A DNA stretch of 64,000 nt from Boseongicola sp. SB0665_bin_10 (GCA_009838075.1 VXSG01000121.1:1-64000); one strand, 5' to 3'. Shown: positions 1 to 9,967, counted from the first letter of the stretch. Numbers and translations: made by a program. Notes: generated by a model from the letters alone, not told the origin.

Positions 1-726
1 GCGTGGCCTCGAAGCGGCAACGGAAGAGGGCTTGACAATGGACGGCTCATAAGAGCCCCCATGCAAGTGAAACGCCCGTTCCCCGGATGACATCACGCCC
101 GGACCCGGCAGGTCGCTGCCTGCCCGGATCATGGCGGCGCAAACCTCGGCCGCAATTTCACGTTCGCTGACGCCGATTCCAGCGCTGTCGATCGCCGCCT
201 GCATGCCAGCTTCGGCCGCCTTTCCCGCATGCCTTTGCAAGGCAATCTCGGCGGCCGACTTCTTCAGGCGCATCTTGCCCACGAGCCCGCTTTCGTCCGT
301 GAACCGATAACCGGGAAGGCAGTCGTTCAATTGCTGGTAGCGTGCAACCGACAAGGGCCATGCGGCGGTTTCCGCCCCGACCTTGGCCGTCGCGCCCAGG
401 CTTGCCTGGATCGCCCTGGCGGCGACGGCCACGGGCGTGTCGCTGTCAGTCCACATCGCCCGATCCGGGAACACGGAGGTTGCGTCGAGGTAGTACTCCT
501 CGACATCGCGGCAGACCAATGTCGGCTGGCCCTCGACCGGAACGACGGCAAGTTGAAAGGAGCCGTATCCCCGGGTAAAGAATCCGGTCAACCAAGTCAC
601 CGTCTCGGGCTGGAAGGCAAGCAGCCCGTCAAGCCCGCGCGTCTGCAGTTCCGCCTGCACGCGCGCCAGGCGCGCGTCATATTCGGAACGCGCGAACCAC
701 GGCTCGTAAATCAGCGGTGGGTTCAT
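1..726 (-). CDS. M24/creatinase-fold family protein, C-terminus cut by window edge
   Basis: Minus-strand frame open from ATG at 726 to the window edge: MNPPLIYEPWFARSEYDARLARVQAELQTRGLDGLLAFQPETVTWLTGFFTRGYGSFQLAVVPVEG...KKSAAEIALQRHAGKAAEAGMQAAIDSAGIGVSEREIAAEV...GERAFHLHGG; typical M24/Xaa-Pro dipeptidase-like layout. Absent from the ORF track because it has no stop in the window. Confidence 0.85.
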   Translation of the reverse strand, partial: MNPPLIYEPWFARSEYDARLARVQAELQTRGLDGLLAFQPETVTWLTGFFTRGYGSFQLAVVPVEGQPTLVCRDVEEYYLDATSVFPDRAMWTDSDTPVAVAARAIQASLGATAKVGAETAAWPLSVARYQQLNDCLPGYRFTDESGLVGKMRLKKSAAEIALQRHAGKAAEAGMQAAIDSAGIGVSEREIAAEVCAAMIRAGSDLPGPGVMSSGERAFHLHGGSYEPSIVKPSSVAASRPR

Positions 727-1430
727 GCACGCGCCTTCACGACATCGACGAACCGTGTCAGCATCGTCTTGGCTTCGGTGGCTTCATCTGCGGAATCCTT
801 GAGAACGTCCACGTCGGCGCCATCCTTCTCCATGCGGTCCCGGTTTTCTTCGAACCAGACATGGGCCTGTTGCCGGGTGATCTCGGGATGGCCCTGAATT
901 CCCCAGACCTGAGCGTCTCGCCAGCGCCAGATCTGGTTCTCACACAGGTCGGAGCTTGCGAGGACCGTCATGTCAGGGTGGTCGCCGCGCACTTCGTCGT
1001 TGTGCCAGACGAACATGTGGACGCTCTTGCCCAACGCGCCGGCGATCGGGTCGTCCCTTGCAGCCTCCGTTGCCGGAAGGTCCTTGTAGCCTATTTCGCA
1101 GAATTCACGGCGGAAAACCTGATCGCGCCCGCAAAGGGCCGAGGCCAGGATCTGGCTGCCAAAGCAGATGCCAAGCATCGGGATTTCCCGCTCCGCTGCA
1201 GCCATGATCAGATCATGCTCCCGGTGAATGAACGGGATGTCCTCATAGGCGCCGTGGGGGCTGCCAGACAAAAAGATCCCGTCATATCCGTCGAGGCTGC
1301 CCGGAAACTCGTCCTTGAACGCCCAGCATCGGCTGACAGCAAGCCCCCAGCCTTCGAAGCGATCGTCCAGCCTTGCCACGGATCGGAATTTCGGGCCGTT
1401 GCCAAGATAGAGCAGATGACCGCCCGACAT
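723..1430 (-). CDS. Class I glutamine amidotransferase (GMP synthase-like GATase1)
   Basis: Start re-set to MSGGHLLYLGNG (GGAGG just upstream); contains LSGSPHGAYED, MLGICFGSQILA (nucleophile-elbow Cys) and GIQGHPEI. Overlaps the M24 start by 4 nt. Confidence 0.85.
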   Translation of the reverse strand: MSGGHLLYLGNGPKFRSVARLDDRFEGWGLAVSRCWAFKDEFPGSLDGYDGIFLSGSPHGAYEDIPFIHREHDLIMAAAEREIPMLGICFGSQILASALCGRDQVFRREFCEIGYKDLPATEAARDDPIAGALGKSVHMFVWHNDEVRGDHPDMTVLASSDLCENQIWRWRDAQVWGIQGHPEITRQQAHVWFEENRDRMEKDGADVDVLKDSADEATEAKTMLTRFVDVVKARA

Positions 1431-1545
1431 GAAGACCTCCTCTTTCCGGCGCTTCCGGTATACCAATGGCGTGCCGTCATGCAAAGATTTCGGACGCACC
1501 GGTCGTAGTGGCGCGCCACGGCTGGAAGAAAGGACTGGGAGACCA

Positions 1546-2310
1546 ATGCAGATCGATCTCAATGCGGATCTCGGGGAGGGGTTCGGACCGTGGACGATGG
1601 GTGACGATGCGACAATGCTGGATATCGTCACGACGGCCAACATCGCTTGTGGATTTCACGCCGGTGACCCCGAAACGATGCGACACACGATCGGCCTCGC
1701 CCGCGAGCGGCGGGTCGCGGTCGGGGCGCATCCAGGGTACCGCGACCTGATCGGATTCGGGCGACGTGCGCAATTTGGTGTCACGGCGCGCGAGATCGAG
1801 GTCCTCGTCGCCTATCAGGTGGGCGCTTTCCAGGCGATGGCGTCGCTGGCAGGGCATCCTGGCACGCATGTCAAGACCCATGGTGCACTTGGAAACGCCT
1901 GTGCCGACGACGACGGACTTGCCGATGCAGTTGCCCGAGGCATACGGGCGGCCGATCCCGGACTGGCGTTCATGGTGATGCCGGGAACGGCGACCGAGCG
2001 CGCCTGCGATCGCGCAGGCTTGCGTCCAATACGCGAGATCTATGCCGACAGGACCTATGACGACAGCTTCAACCTCACCAGCCGCAAGGTCGACGGCGCC
2101 GTCATACACGATGTTGAAACCGCGCTGACCCGCGTCACGGAAATGGTGACCGAGGGACGGCTGGAATCGGTGACGGGCAAGCGCCTGCCGGTCGAGATCG
2201 ATTCAGTGTGCGTGCACGGGGACAACGAGGCGGCCGTCGACATGGCAAGAGCGCTGCGTGACGGTCTCGAAAAGGAAGGCTGGACGGTTTCGTCAACGCC
2301 GGCGCGCTAG
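1546..2310 (+). CDS. pxpA: LamB/YcsF family, 5-oxoprolinase subunit A
   Basis: MQIDLNADLGEGFGPWTMGDDATMLDIVTTANIACGFHAGDP...GAHPGYRDLIGFGRR...VKTHGALGN; characteristic YcsF motifs. Confidence 0.93.
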   Translation: MQIDLNADLGEGFGPWTMGDDATMLDIVTTANIACGFHAGDPETMRHTIGLARERRVAVGAHPGYRDLIGFGRRAQFGVTAREIEVLVAYQVGAFQAMASLAGHPGTHVKTHGALGNACADDDGLADAVARGIRAADPGLAFMVMPGTATERACDRAGLRPIREIYADRTYDDSFNLTSRKVDGAVIHDVETALTRVTEMVTEGRLESVTGKRLPVEIDSVCVHGDNEAAVDMARALRDGLEKEGWTVSSTPAR

Positions 2311-3305
2311 AGTTCGTCGCCTTTCGTCATCCCCCCGATCAGGTTGTGCGAAAGCAGGTCGGGCAATGAGCCGCTGACAGGCTTTGCCGCCAACTCCAGG
2401 GAATTGCACCAAAGTGCCGAACGGCGCGCGGCATCAATCGCATCCCCTGCCGAAACGATCCGAAAGCGCACGTCTCGTCCCATGGGTACCTGCGCCAGCC
2501 GGTCGAGGTCGGCCGAAATCACCGTTGCGATCTTCGGGTAGCCGCCGGTCGTCTGGCAATCGCGGCCCAGCACGACGGGATGCCCGTGGCCGGGCACCTG
2601 AACGCTGCCGGGAACCACCCCCTCGGACACGATATCGTGCCCCATCGAAGACCGCAGAACGGGGCCTTCAAGACGAATGCCCATCCTGTCGGACCGCGGA
2701 CTGATCCGATAGCTCGACGACAGGAGCCGTAACCATGCCTCTTCCTCAAAACGGTCAGCCTGCGGGCCCGGAACGATCCTGATTGCATCACTGCCGTCGT
2801 GCCCTTTGCCTTCGGGAAGGGACAAAGGCACATTGTCGGAACCGCCATCGCAAGGAAGCCGGTCGCCCGGCGACAGCATGTCCCCTCCGATCCCGGAACG
2901 GCGATGGCAGGAGCGGCTGCCGAGAACGGGCCTCGTCCGAATCCCCCCTGCGACCGCAACGTAGCTGTAGACGCCCTCCCGCGGCGCGCCGATCTTGACG
3001 GTGTCGCCGTCGACCAACAGCACCGATGATCGTTCCGACGAGGGCCGACCGGACACGGCAAGCGTCGTTCCGGGGCCATGGGCCGCCACAAGAACCGGTC
3101 CGCCGACGACGCGGAACGCCGCGCCCGCGAGCGGCAGTTCCACTGCCGCCGTGTCCGGAGGGTTGCCTGCAAGCGCGTTGGCCAGCGCCAGTGCCCGCCG
3201 ATCCATCGCTCCCGCGGTCGACACGCCGAACCTTCGAAAGCCGAGGCGTCCTGCATCCTGAACCGACGCACCCGGACCACATATGACGATCTCGAGCGCG
3301 GTCAT
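2307..3305 (-). CDS. pxpC: Biotin-dependent carboxyltransferase family / 5-oxoprolinase subunit C
   Basis: MTALEIVICGPGASVQDAGRLGFRRFGVSTAGAMDRRALALANALAGN; KipA/PxpC N-terminal signature. Confidence 0.92.
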   Translation of the reverse strand: MTALEIVICGPGASVQDAGRLGFRRFGVSTAGAMDRRALALANALAGNPPDTAAVELPLAGAAFRVVGGPVLVAAHGPGTTLAVSGRPSSERSSVLLVDGDTVKIGAPREGVYSYVAVAGGIRTRPVLGSRSCHRRSGIGGDMLSPGDRLPCDGGSDNVPLSLPEGKGHDGSDAIRIVPGPQADRFEEEAWLRLLSSSYRISPRSDRMGIRLEGPVLRSSMGHDIVSEGVVPGSVQVPGHGHPVVLGRDCQTTGGYPKIATVISADLDRLAQVPMGRDVRFRIVSAGDAIDAARRSALWCNSLELAAKPVSGSLPDLLSHNLIGGMTKGDEL

Positions 3306-4039
3306 CCGTCTACTCTCTCCGCAACCAGTGCACCGCGTGCCGCGCCCCGGTCGAGTTCAGACCACTCGCGCGCGGAAATTGGCCGGAACCTGATGCGATC
3401 GCCAGGTTCGAAGAGAAACTCGGGCATTCTGCCGGGATGAAACGGGCGGGCCGGCGTGCGGCCGATGACGTGCCATCCGCTGGGCCCTTCGAGGCTGCCG
3501 ATGGCCGTCTGCTGCCCGCCGATCGAAATTGAGGATGCAGGAATCCTGGCACGCGGCTCGGATCGGCGCGGAGTCGAAAGGCGCGGGTCAAGCCCGAGAA
3601 GATAGCTGAAACCGGGCAGGAATCCCACCATCGCGACCGAGTATTCCGGGCCGGCATGTGCCTCGATGAGGTCACCTGGCGACATGCCAGCATGCGCCGC
3701 CACATCCACGAGATCGATCCCGAAGTCCTGGCCATAGGCCACAGGAACCTCCCAGAGCTGCCCGGCCGGCCTGACGTCCATCTTGGTTGATGCAAGTCGC
3801 AGAACGGCAGCTTCGATTTCGCGGACGTCAGCGGTGAGAGGATCGAAAATGACGGTGGTTGCCCGGTAGGTCGGCACGGTCTCCATAACGCCGGCGAGGC
3901 AAAGCTGATTCAAGGCAGCGTCGAACGCGTGGACACGGGACACCAATTCGGCATCGATACGGTTGCCAAACTCGACGGACAAGGCCGTGTCACCCAGATG
4001 GCGGATCACCGGACCATTGACCTCGCAATCTTCCTGCAT
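3302..4039 (-). CDS. pxpB: 5-oxoprolinase subunit B (KipI family)
   Basis: Start taken at MQEDCEVNGPVIRHLGDTALSVEFGNRID; contains GFLPGFSYLLGLDPRLSTPRR and GPSGWHVIGRTP typical of KipI/PxpB. Overlaps the pxpC start by 4 nt. Confidence 0.92.
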   Translation of the reverse strand: MQEDCEVNGPVIRHLGDTALSVEFGNRIDAELVSRVHAFDAALNQLCLAGVMETVPTYRATTVIFDPLTADVREIEAAVLRLASTKMDVRPAGQLWEVPVAYGQDFGIDLVDVAAHAGMSPGDLIEAHAGPEYSVAMVGFLPGFSYLLGLDPRLSTPRRSEPRARIPASSISIGGQQTAIGSLEGPSGWHVIGRTPARPFHPGRMPEFLFEPGDRIRFRPISAREWSELDRGAARGALVAERVDG

Positions 4040-4050
4040 GCCGCGGTTCC

Positions 4051-4977
4051 TCAATCGGGCGAGGCCATCCCAAGGGCCTCGACGACCCTGCGGGCCACCT
4101 CGAGCGCCGTCCGTTCGCGCGCCTCGACGGCGGAGCCACCGACATGCGGGGTCAGGACGACGTTGGGACAATCCAGGATCGGGCTGTCGCCGGGCAATGG
4201 CTCGCGGGAGAAGACGTCCAGCCCGGCCGCCGCGATGCGGCCCCCGCGCAGGGCTGCGGCCAGTGCCGCCTCGTCGATCAAGACGCCGCGGGCGGTGTTG
4301 ATCAGGATGGCGTCCGCGCGCAGCTTCGAAAGCAGCGCCTCGTCCAGGACACGCGTGCGGCCGGGCAGCCCGTGCAGCGAAACGACCTGCGCGGTTGCAA
4401 GCAGGTCCTCGAGATTCGAGGCGCGCAGAACCCCGTCGGCGGCGAGGTCTGCGTCGCTGGCATGTTTCGAGTGCACGGTCACGGTCATGCCCAGCCCCTT
4501 TGCCAGTGTCGCCAGCCTTCGTGCCACATGACCGTATCCGACGAGACCGAGGCGGCACCCGTGGATCTCTCGCTGCCGGGTGCATTCGCGGAATGACCAG
4601 TCGCCGGCACGCACCGCATGATCGGCGGCAGGAACGCGTCGGGCACAGGCAAACATCAGCGCGAGCGCATGTTCAGCAACCGATTGCGCATTCGTTCCGG
4701 GTGTGCTGACGACCCTGATGCCGCGCCGTTCGGCTGCAACCTTGTCGATGCGGTCCGTCCCCGTTCCATGGCTTGCGATGATTGCCAGGTTTGGAGCCGC
4801 CTTGATGGCCTCGGCGGAGAGTCCGCTGTTGCGCGTGATCACCGCCCTGGCTGTCGACAGGTGGGGCTTGAGGACCTTCAGTTCCGGCGCAGGGGCCACA
4901 AAGACCGACAGACCGGCGTCCTGCAGCAGTTCCACGCCACAACGGGCAATGGGCTGCACGATGACGCAGTCGGTCAT
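4051..4977 (-). CDS. D-isomer-specific 2-hydroxyacid dehydrogenase
   Basis: LGLVGYGHVARRLATLAKGLGM Rossmann motif, NTARGVLIDEAALAAALRGGRIAAAGLDVFSREPLP and NVVLTPHVGG. Confidence 0.92.
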   Translation of the reverse strand: MTDCVIVQPIARCGVELLQDAGLSVFVAPAPELKVLKPHLSTARAVITRNSGLSAEAIKAAPNLAIIASHGTGTDRIDKVAAERRGIRVVSTPGTNAQSVAEHALALMFACARRVPAADHAVRAGDWSFRECTRQREIHGCRLGLVGYGHVARRLATLAKGLGMTVTVHSKHASDADLAADGVLRASNLEDLLATAQVVSLHGLPGRTRVLDEALLSKLRADAILINTARGVLIDEAALAAALRGGRIAAAGLDVFSREPLPGDSPILDCPNVVLTPHVGGSAVEARERTALEVARRVVEALGMASPD

Positions 4978-6272
4978 CTCGGGATGTCCGGCGGGGACAG
5001 GCAGAACCGCATGAGTACCTCCGCGCCGACGCTGAAGTCGCCGATGTCCATGTGCTCGTAAGGGTTATGGCTACCGTTCTCGTTGCGAAGAAGCAGCATT
5101 CCGGCGGGAACGCCGAGACCTGCAAAGGTGGCGGCGTCATGGCCCGCGCCGCAGGGCATGTCGAGCACAGGCTGCCGCGCCGCATCGGCGGCTTGTCTCA
5201 GCCCGGCGATCACGGCCGGGTGCATTCTTGCCGGGGTCGTGGACGTACGCGGGCCGAAATCGAAACTGACGTTTCGGTCACTCTCGATGGCGGCTGCCAT
5301 CGCCTTCAGCTCGACCGCGAATTCATCCAGCGAGGCGATGGAATTGCTGCGAACATCAAGCGAGAACCGCACAAGGCCCGCGACCTTGGAGAAAGACGCC
5401 TCCTCGGGGTCCGTCGCGATCTCCCCGACAGTGACGGTGAGGTCGTTGCCTTGCGCCTGGAACCGGCGCCACAGCCTGTCAAGCTCCGTGACCAGTTCGG
5501 AAACGGCGAGCACCGCGTCGCGGCGCACCTCGCGCGGCGTCGTTCCCGAATGTGCATAGGTCCCACGGCAGACCGCACGACGGAAACGCAAGCTGCCCCT
5601 TATGTTCGTCACGATCCCGAGCGGCATGTCCTTCAGCGCCAGAACCGGCCCCTGTTCGATATGCGGCTCCAGGAACACCGCCACGTCTTCCGGGGCCAAG
5701 TGACCGCCGCCCAGGGCGATATCGTCAACATGCCCGCCCGCCGCCGCGATTGCCTGCCGGAGCGTCACGCCGTCGCCCGCACGCACCACCGTGTCCAGCT
5801 CTTGCGCCGTCAGCCTGCCGAAAGCCGCGCGGCTTCCGATGTAAGAGGCCGAAAACCAGGCGCTCTCTTCGGCACGGATCGCCATCACGGTGATCGGCCA
5901 GGGCGGCACCCGACCTGCGGCCACCAGCCCTGAAATCACTGACAGCCCCATCAGCACGCCCGCGGCACCGTCGAAATTGCCGCCCTTGGGCACGGAGTCG
6001 AGATGCGAGCCGATGACGATCCCCGGCGCAACCGTCTGGCCCGGCAGGGTCATGTACTGGTTGCAGGCCGCGTCGGTTTCGGTCCCGAGCCCCAGCGCCT
6101 CGGCCTCCCTGCGGACAATGGCGTGGGCGATCTCCTCGCCTGGCCCGTAGGACATGCGGGTGATCCCGCGCGTGTCCGACGTCTGACGGCGCAATTCGGC
6201 GAACAGCCGCTCGGCCAGGGCGATGTCCGGCCGAATGTCCGTGCATTCGAGGGCCAGCGAAGGATCGTTCAT
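4974..6272 (-). CDS. Zn-dependent M20-family amidohydrolase (allantoate amidohydrolase / N-carbamoyl-L-amino acid hydrolase type)
   Basis: IGSHLDSVPKGGNFDGAAGVLMGL, RAEESAWF, EPHIEQGPVL, SGAGHDA-like CGAGHDAATFA; hallmark of the HyuC/AllC group. Confidence 0.92.
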   Translation of the reverse strand: MNDPSLALECTDIRPDIALAERLFAELRRQTSDTRGITRMSYGPGEEIAHAIVRREAEALGLGTETDAACNQYMTLPGQTVAPGIVIGSHLDSVPKGGNFDGAAGVLMGLSVISGLVAAGRVPPWPITVMAIRAEESAWFSASYIGSRAAFGRLTAQELDTVVRAGDGVTLRQAIAAAGGHVDDIALGGGHLAPEDVAVFLEPHIEQGPVLALKDMPLGIVTNIRGSLRFRRAVCRGTYAHSGTTPREVRRDAVLAVSELVTELDRLWRRFQAQGNDLTVTVGEIATDPEEASFSKVAGLVRFSLDVRSNSIASLDEFAVELKAMAAAIESDRNVSFDFGPRTSTTPARMHPAVIAGLRQAADAARQPVLDMPCGAGHDAATFAGLGVPAGMLLLRNENGSHNPYEHMDIGDFSVGAEVLMRFCLSPPDIPR

Positions 6273-6982
6273 CGCCGGCTTAGCCGGGCAATGATGCTGG
6301 CCCGAACCTGTTCGAGGTGCAGTGCCATTGCATCGGCAGTCTTCTCGCCATCGCCAAGGCGAAGTGCGGCTATGATGTCCAGGTGCTCACGGCAGGTCAC
6401 GACCGCACGTTCCGGGAGGGTCTTCAGGTCGAAGATCTGCGTCTTTCGGCGCAGGTTTCGCACGATGGCCGACAGTTGCGCGTTGCCCGCGGAATCCGAG
6501 ATCAGGTTGTGCAGCGTGTCGTCGATCCAGCGAGTCTGGGACCGGTCCATGCCGCGACCGGTTGCATCCGCCATTTCGATCGCGCCGTGCAGCGAACGCG
6601 CCAGTTCATCGAGCGCCGCGTGGTCGACCTTGCCCGCCGCCATGCGGGAGACCGCCGGCTCCAGCAGGGCGCGAACCTCCAGCGCATCGAGAAACTCGTC
6701 GACGTCCATCTGCTTGATCTGGACGCCCATCCGCCCCTGACGAACCAGCAGCCCCTCGGCCTCCAGCATCAACAAGGCGTCCCGCACCGGGGTGCGGGAC
6801 ATTCCCAGCATGTCCGCCAGCTGACGTTCGTTCAATTGCTCGCCGGGCCGTGTCCTGCCCGACAAGATCAAGTCGAGGATCTGTTGATACGCCCTAGGGG
6901 CAAGCCTCTGGTCTTGCACGTTCAACTCCGTGGACCTTCTGCCTGTCCAGTCCGGGAAGGACTTATCTGGTGGAAAGCTCAA
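6269..6982 (-). CDS. GntR-family transcriptional regulator (FCD-type)
   Basis: RTRPGEQLNERQLADMLGMSRTPVRDALLMLEAEGLLVRQGRMGVQI winged-helix signature, helical C-terminal domain. Confidence 0.93.
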   Translation of the reverse strand: MSFPPDKSFPDWTGRRSTELNVQDQRLAPRAYQQILDLILSGRTRPGEQLNERQLADMLGMSRTPVRDALLMLEAEGLLVRQGRMGVQIKQMDVDEFLDALEVRALLEPAVSRMAAGKVDHAALDELARSLHGAIEMADATGRGMDRSQTRWIDDTLHNLISDSAGNAQLSAIVRNLRRKTQIFDLKTLPERAVVTCREHLDIIAALRLGDGEKTADAMALHLEQVRASIIARLSRR

Positions 6983-7117
6983 ATCTCAAGCCCCTTTGTG
7001 GCAGGACGGATCCGTTCCAGGAGAGTTCCTTTCTCGACACCGCGGTGACCCGCCGGAACATGGCACAGGGTCGGAACAGAATTGCCGCATCCTTCATCCG
7101 CGTTGGTATTCACATGG

Positions 7118-7146
7118 TTGACGGATGGTATACCATCCCATAGGCT
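7118..7146. promoter_or_regulatory. 16-bp perfect palindrome GGATGGTATACCATCC at 7123-7138, just after a TTGACG hexamer; candidate GntR operator
   Basis: Read directly; lies between the divergent GntR gene (start 6982) and M24 gene (start 7193). Confidence 0.7.
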
Positions 7147-7192
7147 TTTTTGGAAGGCACGGACGGCGAACAGGGGGGAGCGGACGCAAGAC

Positions 7193-8371
7193 ATGTCGAC
7201 TGAACCGTGCGCAGCCACGCCGTTCCCGCGGGAGGAGCACCTGTCAAGACAGGCGCGCCTGAGATCCGAACTCGGGCGCCGAGGCCTGGACGCCATGCTT
7301 GTATTCGCCCAGGAAAGCCTTTTCTGGCTGACCGGCTACGACACCGGAGGCTACGTCTTTTTCCAGTGCGCGGTCATGACTGCGGATGACCGCCCGATCA
7401 TCCTGCTGACCCGCCGCCCGGACCTCGTTCAGGCGCGTCGAACCAGCACGATCGAGGACATTCGACTCTGGTGGGATGCCGACGACGCCAATCCGGCAAT
7501 GGACCTGAAGTCCATCCTGGAGGAACTGCACCTGAAGGACGGGCGCATCGGAATCGAGCTGAACACCCACGGCCTGACCGGCTGGAACCTCTGGCGGGTG
7601 CAGCATGCCTTGGATGGCTGGTGCACGTTGGTCGATGACGACCACCTGATCCGCCGGCTGCGGCTGATCAAGTCGCCGACGGAAATCGCCTATGCCCGCA
7701 AGGCGGCGGAAATCCTCGACCGGTCATTGGAGGCGGTCATCGCGGCCTCTCGCCCGGGAATCCTGGACAGCGAAATCAAGGCGGCCTACCTGACCTCGAT
7801 CCTGCAGGACGGCGCCGACATGCCGCCCAATCCACCGCTGTTCAATTCGGGGCCGCGTGCCGTTTACGGACGCGGCGTGTCAGGGCCCCGGCGGATCGAG
7901 GCGCAGGACCAGATCCTCGTGGAATACCCGGTCGCCTACCGCCGTTACAACGTCAAGACGGAATGGACCATCCTGTTCGGCGACGTGCCGGCGGCGCATC
8001 GCAGGATGTACGATGTCGCCCGCGAGACGCTGCACCGGATGACGGAAATCGCGCGCCCCGGAACGACCCTGGGCGAGATATTCGACGTTCATGCCCAAGG
8101 GCTCGACGACGGCGGCTACAAGAGGCACCGTTACGGGGCAACAGGCTATTCGGTCGGTTGCACGTTCTCTCCAACCAGCATGGACGTGCCGCCGATGATC
8201 TATTCGGGCAATGCAACCGTCTGCGAACCCGGGATGACGCTGTTCTACCACGTAATGATCGGAGACAGCGACACGGGCTACGGGATGGGCGTCGGCCATA
8301 CCCTCCTGGTGACCGAAGGGGTGCCGGAAGTGCTGACCGGGCTGCCCGACGACCTGACGGTAGTACACTGA
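7193..8371 (+). CDS. M24/creatinase-fold hydrolase
   Basis: Start re-set to MSTEPCAATPFPREEHLSRQARLRSELGRRGLDAMLVFAQESLFWLTGYDTGGYVFFQ; C-terminal pita-bread domain with GYSVGCTFSPTSMDVPPMIYSG...CEPGMTLFYHVMIGD. Confidence 0.87.
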   Translation: MSTEPCAATPFPREEHLSRQARLRSELGRRGLDAMLVFAQESLFWLTGYDTGGYVFFQCAVMTADDRPIILLTRRPDLVQARRTSTIEDIRLWWDADDANPAMDLKSILEELHLKDGRIGIELNTHGLTGWNLWRVQHALDGWCTLVDDDHLIRRLRLIKSPTEIAYARKAAEILDRSLEAVIAASRPGILDSEIKAAYLTSILQDGADMPPNPPLFNSGPRAVYGRGVSGPRRIEAQDQILVEYPVAYRRYNVKTEWTILFGDVPAAHRRMYDVARETLHRMTEIARPGTTLGEIFDVHAQGLDDGGYKRHRYGATGYSVGCTFSPTSMDVPPMIYSGNATVCEPGMTLFYHVMIGDSDTGYGMGVGHTLLVTEGVPEVLTGLPDDLTVVH

Positions 8372-8427
8372 CGCGACGACAATCGAACCGTCCGGTCCAT
8401 TGCCGGACAACAACAAGGAGAACGCAA

Positions 8428-9963
8428 ATGTCATTCTACAACGTCCCACGTCGAAGCGCGCTTCTGGTCATGGCGCTGGCGCTCGCGGTGCCGAACCTGG
8501 GCGCAGCCCAGGGCGATCCGAAAATGGGGGGCACGCTCAAGATCAGCCATTCCACCCGGATCGCGACGCTGAACGTGCTGTCACTGTCGGGGCCGGCGGA
8601 ATACCCGGTGATCGACATGGCCTATTCCGGCCTGACGCGGATCGGCCCTGACAGCCAGCCGATGCCCGACCTGGCCGAGAGCTGGGAGGGCAGTGCCGAC
8701 GCAACCGAGTTCACCTTCCACCTTCGCGAGGGCGTGACCTTTCACGACGGAACGCCGGCGACGGCCTCCGACGTGGTCGCCACCTTCGAGGCGATCCTGG
8801 ATCCCGACATCCCGGCCTCGGCCGCATCGGTGCTGAACATGATCGACACCGTCGAAGCGGTCGACGACCTGACCGTGAAGTTCAGCCTCAAGACGCCGTT
8901 TGCCGACTTCCCGACATCAACCGCGCACGCCAACGCGCGAATCATGTCGGAAGAGGCGCTGGCCGGCGATCATGCGATGCTCGACACCGTCGTGAACGGC
9001 ACCGGACCCTTCAAGATGGAAAGCTATGACAGCGCCCGGATTACCCGGCTGGTGCGAAACGACGACTACTTCATCGAGGGCAAGCCCTACCTCGACGCCG
9101 TCGAGATGCACCTGTTCCCGGACCTGGCTGCGGAAACCACGAACTTCCTGTCTGGCGACATCGACGTGATGCTGCTGGTCCAGCAAGCCGACTACGAACG
9201 CATTTCCGGCGCGCCCGGGGTGAATGCGCTGCGGGTGCCCTCGGGTCGCTACGTGAACGTGGTCATGCGCTTCGACCAGGCGCCTTTCGACGATCTCCGC
9301 GTGCGCGAGGCACTGGCCTACGCGATTGACCGCCAGCTCCTTGTCGACCTCGTGCTCGAGGGGCTCGGCCGGCCTGCGCATGACAACATCCTGTCACCGG
9401 AATTCAAGTTCCGCATCGACACGCCGGAGAAGAGCTACGATCCGGAAAGGGCGAAGGCGCTCCTGGCCGAGGCCGGACATCCCGACGGCCTCAAGCTCGA
9501 TCTCGTGGCCTCGAACCGTCCGGCGATCCGGGCGCAGGTGGCAATCGCGATCAAGCAGATGGCATTGCCGGCCGGCTTCGACATCAATGTCGAGACCATG
9601 CCGCACGACACATACCTCGCCAATGTCTGGCGCAAGGGTGGCTTCTACATGGCCTACTGGGGCATGCAGCCGACCGAAGACGCGACCTTCAACCTGCTCC
9701 TCACCTCGAATGCCTCCTACGAGGACACCGGCTGGATGAACGACGAGTTCGACGCGCTGGTGCAGGCGGGTCGCTCGACCACGATCGAGTCGGAGCGGGC
9801 GGATGCCTACACGAAAGCCCAGGAACTGATGCTCGCGGAACTGCCGTACATCATCGCGTTCTACGAAGACGTCCTGACGGCCAGCAAGGAGCATGTGCAA
9901 GGCTACACGTTGAACCCGATCAACCGGTACTTCTACCTGGAAAGCGTCTGGCTGGACGAGTGA
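8428..9963 (+). CDS. ABC transporter substrate-binding protein, family 5 (peptide/nickel type)
   Basis: Signal peptide, GGTLKIS, FTFHLREGVTFHDGTPATASDVVATFEAI, GTGPFKM, VREALAYAIDRQLL; starts an SBP-permease-permease-ATPase set. Confidence 0.93.
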   Translation: MSFYNVPRRSALLVMALALAVPNLGAAQGDPKMGGTLKISHSTRIATLNVLSLSGPAEYPVIDMAYSGLTRIGPDSQPMPDLAESWEGSADATEFTFHLREGVTFHDGTPATASDVVATFEAILDPDIPASAASVLNMIDTVEAVDDLTVKFSLKTPFADFPTSTAHANARIMSEEALAGDHAMLDTVVNGTGPFKMESYDSARITRLVRNDDYFIEGKPYLDAVEMHLFPDLAAETTNFLSGDIDVMLLVQQADYERISGAPGVNALRVPSGRYVNVVMRFDQAPFDDLRVREALAYAIDRQLLVDLVLEGLGRPAHDNILSPEFKFRIDTPEKSYDPERAKALLAEAGHPDGLKLDLVASNRPAIRAQVAIAIKQMALPAGFDINVETMPHDTYLANVWRKGGFYMAYWGMQPTEDATFNLLLTSNASYEDTGWMNDEFDALVQAGRSTTIESERADAYTKAQELMLAELPYIIAFYEDVLTASKEHVQGYTLNPINRYFYLESVWLDE

Positions 9964-9967
9964 CCAC

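Noticed and set aside
3302-4585. Full 427-aa ORF as an N-terminally extended PxpB
   Set aside because: The extra N-terminus is Arg/Pro/Gly-rich and overlaps the dehydrogenase gene antisense-frame; start re-set to 4039.
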